DNA from: JANQOH01 sp965201115
Lineage (GTDB): Bacteria > Pseudomonadota > Alphaproteobacteria > UBA7887
Reading direction: 5' to 3'
Length of the DNA stretch: 64,000 nt
Assembly (NCBI GenBank): GCA_965201115.1
Contig: OZ241745.1
Coordinates: 434,001-498,000, forward strand
Of the stretch, positions 15,657 through 22,537 are shown piece after piece. The stretch's first letter is position 1; each line of letters begins with the position of its first letter. The notes beneath the pieces were generated by a model. That model saw only the letters and a program-made list of their open reading frames with translations. It did no database searches and had not been told where the DNA came from. A program made the position numbers and the translations under genes.

Positions 15657-16672
15657 CTCGAACCGGGCGCGGGGCCGTGACCGATTCGATCTTCATCCAC
15701 AGCTGGGCGCCCCGCGACGTGCTCGCGGACCTCCGCGCGCGCTGCGACGTCGATCATCATGACTTCTTCGAACACGGCCCACTGCCGCCGGCGGAGCTCG
15801 CGCGCCGCATCGCGGGCAAGGCCGGCGTCATGACCATACAGACCGAAATCCCCGGCGCGGTTATCGCCGCCAACGCGGGAACGCTCAAGGCGATCGCCAG
15901 CGTGTCGGTCGGCGTCGATGACATAGACATGGCCGCCGCCACCGCCGCGGGCGTGCAGGTGACGAACACGGCGGGCGTGCTCGACGACGCGGTGGCCGAT
16001 TTCGCCATCGCCATGCTGCTCGCGGCGGGGCGGCGCATTGTGGAGTCCGACCGCTACACGCGCGCCGGCAAATTCGCGGGGCCGTCGTTCCCGTTGTTCT
16101 GGGGCGCGCGGGTCAAGGGCGAGAGGCTGGGGATTGTCGGCCTCGGGCGCATCGGCCGCGAGGCGGCGCGGCGCGCGCGCGGCTTCGGCTTGGAGATCGC
16201 CTACCGCAACCGCAACCGCGTCGCGCCCGAAGTGGAAGAGGAGCTCGGCGCGCGCTATCTCTCGCTCGAGGAGCTGCTGGCGACCTCGCGCTATGTGCTG
16301 CTGCAACTGCCGCTGACGCCCGAAACGACGCATCTGATTGACGCCGGGCGGCTCGCGCTCATGCGCAAGGACGCCTATCTGCTGAACATTTCGCGCGGGC
16401 CGGTGGTTCACGAGGCGGCGCTGGTCGAGGCGCTGCGCGCGGGCGCCATCGCCGGCGCGGCGCTCGACGTCTACGAGTTCGAGCCGAAGGTCCACGCGGC
16501 GCTGCGCGGGATGGACAACGTGGTCCTGACCTCGCACATAGCCAGCGCGGATGTGGAAACGCGCCACGCGATGGTGCGGTTGGCCGCGCGCAACCTCAAG
16601 GCCGCGCTGGCCGGCGAGGCGCCGCCGAACCCGGTCAACCGGGTCGCGCAAGGCGCGGCGCGCGGCCTCTGA
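15653..16672 (+). CDS. D-isomer-specific 2-hydroxyacid dehydrogenase
   Basis: 339 residues from GTG 15653, which overlaps the stop of the previous gene (GTGA) and has GGTGGAGG upstream. GTG 15677 is an alternative that removes eight residues. The NAD(P)-binding loop is GLGRIGREAARRA. The catalytic Arg lies in LLNISRGPVVHEAAL and the His in LTSHIASADVETR. This is the glyoxylate/hydroxypyruvate reductase branch. In this operon it could reduce or oxidise the hydroxy acid released by the FAH-family hydrolase, for example lactate or glycolate. Substrate unknown. Confidence 0.85.
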   Translation: MTRTGRGAVTDSIFIHSWAPRDVLADLRARCDVDHHDFFEHGPLPPAELARRIAGKAGVMTIQTEIPGAVIAANAGTLKAIASVSVGVDDIDMAAATAAGVQVTNTAGVLDDAVADFAIAMLLAAGRRIVESDRYTRAGKFAGPSFPLFWGARVKGERLGIVGLGRIGREAARRARGFGLEIAYRNRNRVAPEVEEELGARYLSLEELLATSRYVLLQLPLTPETTHLIDAGRLALMRKDAYLLNISRGPVVHEAALVEALRAGAIAGAALDVYEFEPKVHAALRGMDNVVLTSHIASADVETRHAMVRLAARNLKAALAGEAPPNPVNRVAQGAARGL

Positions 16673-16675
16673 TTC

Positions 16676-17416
16676 ATGGCTTGGGGGATCGATCTCGCCG
16701 GCAAGACGGCGCTTGTCGTCGGCGGCGCGGAGGGAGTCGGCCGTGCGGTCGCGCGGCTTCTGTTGCGCGCCGGGGCGGGCGTGTTCGCTACCGCGCCCGG
16801 CGCCGCGGCCGCGGCGGCGTGCGAGACCGTCACGCCGTTCGGCGAGATGACGGCGCTGCGCCTCGACCCGACGAACGACCTGTCGATCGAGGAGGCGATG
16901 GAGCATATCGACCGTCTCGACATATTGGTCAACGGCGCCGGCGCGCCGCTCGGGCAGGGCGCGGAGTTCAGCCCCGGCCCGTTCGCCAACGCGGTCAACG
17001 AAAACCTGATCGGCGCCATGCGCATGAGCCACGCCTGCCTCGGCAAGCTGGCCATGTCGAAGGGCTGCATCGTCAACCTGTGTCCGGGCGCCGCGGCGGC
17101 GGGTTCGCCCACCGCGCCGGCCTACGCGGCGAGCAAGGCGGGGCTCGTCGATCTCACGAAATCGCTTGCCGTGTCGTGGGCGCATCACGGGGTGCGCATA
17201 AACGCGGTGGCGCCGGGCTGGATCGAGGGCGCGCCGTGGACGGCGGCCGCCGGGGCCGACCCCGTGCGCCGGCGCGAGATCGTGCGGCGCACGCCCATGA
17301 AGCGCCTGGGCGTGCCCGACGAGGCGGCGGGCGCCGTCGCGTTTCTCTGCTCCCCGGCGGCGGCGTTCATCACCGGCGCCGTCATCGCCGTGGACGGCGG
17401 ATACGCCGCCGCATGA
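16676..17416 (+). CDS. SDR family protein lacking the usual catalytic Ser
   Basis: 246 residues, ATG 16676, three bases after the previous stop. Short-chain dehydrogenase fold: KTALVVGGAEGVGRAVARLL, ILVNGAGAPLGQG, YAASKAGLVDLTKSLA with Tyr and Lys, then VRINAVAPGWIEG. The strand that normally carries the catalytic Ser, 13 residues before the Tyr, reads IVNLCPGAAAAG, with Pro where Ser is expected. Activity may be reduced or the group may use a different residue. It closes the four-gene sugar-acid operon (14055-17416). The role is probably oxidation of the sugar or sugar lactone. Confidence 0.75.
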   Translation: MAWGIDLAGKTALVVGGAEGVGRAVARLLLRAGAGVFATAPGAAAAAACETVTPFGEMTALRLDPTNDLSIEEAMEHIDRLDILVNGAGAPLGQGAEFSPGPFANAVNENLIGAMRMSHACLGKLAMSKGCIVNLCPGAAAAGSPTAPAYAASKAGLVDLTKSLAVSWAHHGVRINAVAPGWIEGAPWTAAAGADPVRRREIVRRTPMKRLGVPDEAAGAVAFLCSPAAAFITGAVIAVDGGYAAA

Positions 17417-17563
17417 GCGCCTCCGTGCAAGCTGCGCGGGAAGGCCTTAACCCAAGTTTACCCGATTTGGCGTTTCTGTGGATTTTGTTTCTGTATTTTT
17501 CGCATATTTCGGTCGCAAGTCGTTGATTTTCGGTGTGTCGGTTTGTGTGGGGCCATAATATTT

Positions 17564-18319
17564 GGCTCAATTAGCGAATCGTATGTACGCGGTGTTCATT
17601 GCGGCGGTCAGGCAAGCCCTTGGCGACGCGTGTGCGGCGAGTCCGACGAGGTGGAACCACCGCAGATAGCTGTCGAGATACTTTGTCGCGATGCCGCGAA
17701 AGCCGCGCAGGAAGCCCTTCAGCCGGCCGTGACGGTTGTTGACGGTCTGAATATGGAAGGCGCCGCGCACCCGCTCGCCGACGCTCATGTCGAGCGCCTC
17801 ATGACGCACGCCGAGCGCCGCGGCACATGGCCGATACGCGCGGTTGGCGTCGGACACCAGCACAATGTCGGTCTCGATGACCGGCCCAAGCGCCTTCTTG
17901 AGCGCATCGGCGCTCACCGCGGGCAGCGCCGCGCTCGCATTGCCGCCGCCGCGGTCGGTGGCCACAAGGACCGGAACCTGCTCGCGCAACAAGCCGCGGC
18001 CGGTCGCCTTGCCGCCGCGACTTGCGGTCGAGTTTCCGCGCCCCCTTGCGACTGCGCAGAACGAATGTCTCGTCCGCCTCGACGATCCCCCGCAACTTCT
18101 TCGGCGTCTTCTCCACCGCCCGCAAAAACCGGTGACGCCAACGAAACGCCGTCGACGCCGAACGCCCGGAGAGCACGGCCAACGCCTCGCGACGCTGCGC
18201 AGTGCCAAGAGCATCCACGCGCGCAAGCCAATCCCGAAATTCATCGCTCCGCATGACAAGCGCCTCCACCCGATCCGAAAGCATCATACCATGCGTACAT
18301 ACGATTCGCTAATTGAGCC
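17564..18319 (-). mobile_element. IS1595-family element
   Basis: This is a 756-bp element with near-perfect terminal inverted repeats. The left end begins GGCTCAATTAGCGAATCG at 17564, and the right end is its mirror image ending at 18319. Around 26 bp match exactly and imperfect symmetry extends outside (CCATAATATT versus AAAATATGG). It contains one transposase gene, frameshifted (next entry). A similar solo end occurs at 5139-5163. Confidence 0.85.
17567..18287 (-). pseudogene. IS1595-family transposase, frameshifted
   Basis: The N-terminal frame starts at 18287 (MLSDRVEALVMRSDEFRDWL) and has SGRSASTAFRWRHRFLRA, then the first catalytic motif VEADETFV. At about 18020-18025 the homology moves to another frame: GGKATGRGLLREQVPVLVAT, LVSDANRAYRPCAAALGVRH with the second acidic residue, then HIQTVNNRHGRLKGFLRGF and YLDSYLRWFHLVG. 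This is the ISXO2-like DDE fold of the IS1595 family. One base of difference interrupts it, so the copy is inactive unless frameshifting occurs. Confidence 0.8.
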
Positions 18320-18712
18320 TAAAATATGGCGTTCTTTGAATTGCCCTACGCGCGCCGGCGCCCCCCGGATAGCGGGATGCGGGAGTTGCGGGCGTTCGCG
18401 CCCGACCGCCCGCACCGGCGGCGCGCGTCGGGGCGCCGCGTCTCGCCCGCGTGTTTCCGCGACGCAGGGCGTTTCCGGGCCGTCGCGGACCCGCGGGCCG
18501 ACGCGCCCCCTCGACGGCCGCTTGGGCGTCGAACCGCGCACGACCCGGGCCGCGCCCTCGGCGCGGTTGCGTCCAACCGGGGCGCGGCGTGCATGATCGA
18601 ATGTCCTCCCGCAGCAGACCGGCAACGCTACCGATTCGACAGGCCGGCTATTCATCGACAGACAAGTATCCGATGGCCCGCGGGGGACAACGCAGATCGG
18701 CGTCGTTCGGTA
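18320..18712. other. Intergenic region, no gene seen
   Basis: 393 bp between the IS1595 element and the thrS stop. It is GC-rich with several open frames, but none has a recognisable domain, a convincing ribosome binding site or codon use like its neighbours. No REP unit, tRNA or T-tract terminator was found. Confidence 0.5.
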
Positions 18713-20632
18713 TTACGCCGGCGGGGCGGCGGCCTTCGCGAGTTGGGCGGCGGCTTCCTCGACGGGCAGGGTTTCCTGCCGCTTGTCGCCCAGGCGGCGG
18801 AGGGTGACGGTGTCCTGTTCCGCCTCGCGGCGGCCTATGGCGGCGACTATGGGGATCTTGGCGAGGCTGTGTTCGCGCACCTTGTAGCCGATCTTTTCGT
18901 TGCGCAGGTCGCGTTCGACGCGCAGGCCGGCGGCGGCGAAGCGGTCGGCGACCGCCTTCGCGTGGGCGTCGCCGTCGTTCACGATCGTCGCGACGACCGC
19001 CTGCACCGGGGCCAGCCATATGGGCAGGCGGCCCGCGTAATGCTCGATCAGAATGCCGATGAAGCGCTCGAACGAGCCGAGAATCGCGCGGTGCAGCATC
19101 ACCGGGCGGCGGCGCGCGCCGTCCTCGGCTACGTAGCTCGCGTCCAGCCGTTCGGGCAGCACGAAATCCACCTGCAGCGTGCCGCACTGCCAGTCGCGGC
19201 CGATCGCGTCGCGCAGGACGAACTCGAGTTTGGGTCCGTAGAACGCGCCCTCGCCGGGGTTGCGTTCGGCGTCCATGCCGGCGGCGGCGCAGGCGCCCCG
19301 GAGCGCGGCCTCGGCGCGGTCCCACGTCGCGTCGCCGCCCACCCGTTGCGGCGGCCGGTCGGCGAACTTGACGGCCACCTCGGTAAATCCGAAATCGCGG
19401 TAGATATCGCGCAGCAGGTTGCAAAAGAGGACGGTTTCGCTCTCGATGGAGTCTTCCGCGCAGAAGATGTGCGCGTCGTCCTGCACGAAGGCGCGCACGC
19501 GCATCAGCCCGTGCAGCGAGCCGGAGGATTCGTTGCGGTGGCAGGAGCCGAACTCGGCCATGCGCAGCGGCAGGTCGCGGTAGCTTTTCAGGCCCTGGCG
19601 GAAAATCTGCACATGGCACGGGCAATTCATGGGCTTGAGCGCGAGGGTGCGGCCCTCGGTCTCGGCCGTGAACATGTTCTCGCGGAACTTCTCCCAATGT
19701 CCGGACTTTTCCCACAGCCCGCGGTCCACGAGCTCGGGCGTGCGCACTTCCACGTATCCCGCCGCGTCGAGCTTGCGGCGCATATAGTCCTGCGCCGCGC
19801 GGTAGAGCGTCCAGCCTTTGGCGTGCCAAAACACGCTGCCGGCGGCTTCCTCCTGGAAATGAAAGAGGTCCATCTCGCGGCCCAGGCGGCGGTGGTCGCG
19901 TTTCTCCGCTTCCTCCAGGCGGCGCAGATATGCGCGCAGGTCTTTCTCCGATGTCCAGGCAGTGCCGTAGACGCGCTGGAGCATGGGTTTTTTCGCGTCG
20001 CCCCGCCAATAGGCGCCGGCCACCTTGAGCAGTTTGAACGCCGCGCCGAGCCGCCCGGTCGAGGGCAAATGCGGCCCGCGGCACAGATCGACGAACGCGC
20101 CCTGCCGGTATATCGTTATGGTCTCGCCGGGCGGCAAATCGCGGATTATCTCGGCCTTGTAGCGTTCGCCGACGCCCTCGAACCAGGCGATGGCGCGGTC
20201 GCGCGGCCAAACCTCGCGCGTTATCTGTTCGTCGCGCGCGACGATTGCGCGCATTCGCTCTTCCAGCCGTTCGAGGTCGTCCGGCGTAAACGGCTCGTCG
20301 CGCGCGAAATCGTAATAGAAGCCGTCGGCGATGACGGGGCCGATGGTCACCTGGATATCCGGCCACAGTTCCTTCGCCGCCTCGGCCAGCGCATGCGCGG
20401 CGTCGTGGCGGATGATCTCGAGCCCTTCGGGGTCGCGCGCCGTGACGATGGCGACTTGGGCGTCGCCGTCGATCTCGCGCGCGAGATCGCGCAGCTCGCC
20501 GTTCACGCGCGCGGCCAGCGCCGCGCGCGCCAGCCCCGGCCCGATATCGGCCGCGACGCGCGCGGCCGTAACCGGCGCGTCGTAACGCCGGACCGCGCCG
20601 TCGGGAAGCGTAACGGATATATGCGCGCTCAT
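18713..20632 (-). CDS. thrS: Threonine--tRNA ligase
   Basis: 639 residues, the full class II threonyl-tRNA synthetase. TGS domain (residues 1-62), editing domain with IRHDAAHALAEAAKELWP (the HxxxH of the second additional domain) and YRQGAFVDLCRGPHLPSTG. The catalytic core carries MNCPCH near residue 335 (zinc-binding Cys), RMAEFGSCHRNESSGSLHGL (motif 2) and MLHRAILGSFERF (motif 3). The C-terminal anticodon-binding domain carries LRNEKIGYKVRE. The ATG at 20632 overlaps the stop of the upstream putative nuclease gene (ATGA), so thrS translation appears coupled to that cassette. An alternative separate thrS promoter inside the cassette cannot be excluded. Confidence 0.97.
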   Translation of the reverse strand: MSAHISVTLPDGAVRRYDAPVTAARVAADIGPGLARAALAARVNGELRDLAREIDGDAQVAIVTARDPEGLEIIRHDAAHALAEAAKELWPDIQVTIGPVIADGFYYDFARDEPFTPDDLERLEERMRAIVARDEQITREVWPRDRAIAWFEGVGERYKAEIIRDLPPGETITIYRQGAFVDLCRGPHLPSTGRLGAAFKLLKVAGAYWRGDAKKPMLQRVYGTAWTSEKDLRAYLRRLEEAEKRDHRRLGREMDLFHFQEEAAGSVFWHAKGWTLYRAAQDYMRRKLDAAGYVEVRTPELVDRGLWEKSGHWEKFRENMFTAETEGRTLALKPMNCPCHVQIFRQGLKSYRDLPLRMAEFGSCHRNESSGSLHGLMRVRAFVQDDAHIFCAEDSIESETVLFCNLLRDIYRDFGFTEVAVKFADRPPQRVGGDATWDRAEAALRGACAAAGMDAERNPGEGAFYGPKLEFVLRDAIGRDWQCGTLQVDFVLPERLDASYVAEDGARRRPVMLHRAILGSFERFIGILIEHYAGRLPIWLAPVQAVVATIVNDGDAHAKAVADRFAAAGLRVERDLRNEKIGYKVREHSLAKIPIVAAIGRREAEQDTVTLRRLGDKRQETLPVEEAAAQLAKAAAPPA

Positions 20633-21423
20633 GACGGGGGCGGAAAATGGCGAACGGAAGCCGGGGCGTCAATCCGTTTCGGCCACGTCGCGCCGCAGTC
20701 AATGAGGACGAGCTGGATCCACACGTACAACTTGCCAAAGATATAGCTGCGACCCCGCGCCGCGAGGCGAGGGGCGGCCGCATCGACGATACGCATCCTG
20801 TCGATTACCAATCCCAGATTTTGCTCCAGCGTCCACGCCATGTCGGCGGCCACGCTGTCGAATGCGACGCCGCGCACGCCGGCGCAGTCGTGATGTTGCG
20901 GGAAGGGGATGAATATGGCCGGTACGTAATGCTCCGTGGGTCGCTCCGAGAACCAGCGCAAAAAGCGAGGCATGTCGGCCTTGACGCTTTTTTTCGGCCA
21001 GTTCCGACCTGTCGCAACTTGCCCGAACAACACCAGCTTGCCGGGCCGGCCGTCGGCGAAGCCGCGCCAAGCGATGATGTCCACGCCGGCGTCCTTCTCT
21101 CGCCCGCTCGACCAAAGCGGCGCCTCGGTCAAGGGCGCGCCCATTCCAAGACGCGCGCTCGCATTTCGCAGGGCGGGCAAGAACGTCGCTCCGTCCGGGC
21201 GCGGCCATCCGAACGATATCGATTCCCCTCCGAGCAACTCCGCGGCCGCTTCTGCCGCGATATCCTGAAACCAGCCGGGAATCAAGCGGCCGCCTTCGAA
21301 GTCGCGCAGACCAAGCAGCTCGGCGCGCGCGGCGCCACTGCTCCGGCGGGTCAAAGACAACGCCTCGAGCCAATCGGCCAACCTGCTCCGCGTAGCGTCG
21401 GACAACGGGCTACCGATCGGCAT
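20629..21423 (-). CDS. Putative nuclease-like protein of the ParB cassette
   Basis: 264 residues from ATG 21423, which has a GGGG tract upstream. ATG 21441 would add six residues. I do not recognise a named family. The central part reads EKDAGVDIIAWRGFADG, then KLVLFGQVATGRNWPKKSV. An Asp, a beta strand, then a Gln-containing strand and Lys residues recall the PD-(D/E)xK nuclease core, but this is inference. The remainder has conserved-looking aromatic segments (FLRWFSERPTEHYVPAIFIP). It is the third gene of a minus-strand cassette after a ParB-like gene and a 110-residue gene, overlaps both neighbours, and ends on the thrS start codon. Confidence 0.6.
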   Translation of the reverse strand: MPIGSPLSDATRSRLADWLEALSLTRRSSGAARAELLGLRDFEGGRLIPGWFQDIAAEAAAELLGGESISFGWPRPDGATFLPALRNASARLGMGAPLTEAPLWSSGREKDAGVDIIAWRGFADGRPGKLVLFGQVATGRNWPKKSVKADMPRFLRWFSERPTEHYVPAIFIPFPQHHDCAGVRGVAFDSVAADMAWTLEQNLGLVIDRMRIVDAAAPRLAARGRSYIFGKLYVWIQLVLIDCGATWPKRIDAPASVRHFPPPS

Positions 21424-21742
21424 CGTCGGCGCCCCAATCATGGATCCGTTCCCGAGTCGCCCCGAGGGCGCCTTGAAGCGCGAATGCCGCGCGGCGAAGG
21501 TCGTCGCCGACGCCCGCGGCCCGGGATCGTTTTTCGTAATCCCCGAACAGACTCGCCGCGATATCCAAGTGACGCATCGATTCCATGAGAGCACGGTCCA
21601 ACAAAAGCGCTTTATCCTCGGTTTCCCGGAACGCGGCGTCGAGGTCGCGCGGTCTCCAGCACCGTTCGGGTTCGCTCGTTGCCGAGAACCTTCGCAAGCC
21701 GGCCAATATCGGGGGGCACGGCCTGAACGACCGCAGGTTCAT
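21410..21742 (-). CDS. Small helical protein of the ParB cassette
   Basis: 110 residues, ATG 21742, 16 bp after the stop of the ParB-like gene. Apart from a short Arg/Pro-rich start it looks all-helical (RDLDAAFRETEDKALLLDRA, then MRHLDIAASLFGDYEKR). No family recognised, no membrane segment and no cysteine cluster. Its stop (21410) lies inside the start of the putative nuclease gene, so the two are probably translated together. A partner or regulatory subunit of the cassette is a reasonable guess only. Confidence 0.6.
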   Translation of the reverse strand: MNLRSFRPCPPILAGLRRFSATSEPERCWRPRDLDAAFRETEDKALLLDRALMESMRHLDIAASLFGDYEKRSRAAGVGDDLRRAAFALQGALGATRERIHDWGADDADR

Positions 21743-21758
21743 TCTCCTGACCGTATAT

Positions 21759-22505
21759 CTACGACATGAGGCGCCGCAAGTTTTCGATCTTGTCCGCCGG
21801 CACGGGCGATTCGGGCAGCGCGCCGGCGCCGTTGCTCCTGGGCAGGTCGAGATAATCGCGGATCGAGGGCGCCGCCAAGGCCGTGTAGAGATGCGACAGA
21901 TAAAACGACTTGCGAGTCGTCTCCGAACGGTCGAAGCCCGCGCGACAGGCTTGGTTCAGCACGCGCCATCCATTGACAAGCCGGACCGCCGTCGAATGCG
22001 TATCGCCCAGACGACGGCCGATCGCCGTCATGTCGCCGGCGTCGCCGAGCCATTCCGACGCGTATTTCGCCTTGGCCAGCGGGTCCCGCTTGAAGGGACC
22101 GCTGATGTGCTTGCAGCCTATATAATCCCGGGCCTCGTCGCGCGATTCGACATATCTAGCGCGTATCGCGCGGGGGAGCGCGTCCGGCCCCGGCCTCGCG
22201 GACAGGCGGATATCCATCCGTTTCCTCAGGGCGCGGTCGGCCAGCGCCCGCAGCGCCGCCAGGCGGCGGTTTCCCTCCAGGACCGTATTGCCCTCGCGCA
22301 GCACGATCAGCGGTTCGTAGTCGATCCAGCCGGAATACAGGATCGATTGCACGAGTTCGTTCACGTCGAAGTTCTCGATGAGGAAATCCAGAACCTCGCC
22401 CTGTTCGTCGAGCCGTTCGCCCATAAAGCGCGGGTTCGCGGCGTCGAGCATGAGCTTGGAAGGCCGAACGAAAGCGTCGGCGTCCGGCGCGGCCGCGATT
22501 CCCAT
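21759..22505 (-). CDS. ParB-like nucleotide-binding domain protein
   Basis: 248 residues from ATG 22505, preceded at good distance by GGAGG. Residues 10-85 form a ParB/Srx-type domain: MLDAANPRFMGERLDEQ, FDVNELVQSILYSGW, then the signature LEGNRRLAALRAL near residue 70. The C-terminal half is helical and carries AKYASEWLGDAGDMTAIGRR, which could contain a helix-turn-helix. True ParB of the chromosome partition system has a different C-terminus and a parA neighbour, so this belongs to the broad group of ParB-like NTPase/DNase proteins often found in defence and mobile loci. It heads the cassette, 32 bp after the polA stop. Confidence 0.7.
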   Translation of the reverse strand: MGIAAAPDADAFVRPSKLMLDAANPRFMGERLDEQGEVLDFLIENFDVNELVQSILYSGWIDYEPLIVLREGNTVLEGNRRLAALRALADRALRKRMDIRLSARPGPDALPRAIRARYVESRDEARDYIGCKHISGPFKRDPLAKAKYASEWLGDAGDMTAIGRRLGDTHSTAVRLVNGWRVLNQACRAGFDRSETTRKSFYLSHLYTALAAPSIRDYLDLPRSNGAGALPESPVPADKIENLRRLMS

Positions 22506-22537
22506 CGTTTTCTGCCTCCAATCCCGCCTGGCGCCGT

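Noticed and set aside
21759..22505. Chromosome partition gene parB
   Set aside because: It lacks a parA neighbour, the usual ParB central helix-turn-helix organisation and parS-like sites. Only the N-terminal nucleotide-binding motif is shared.
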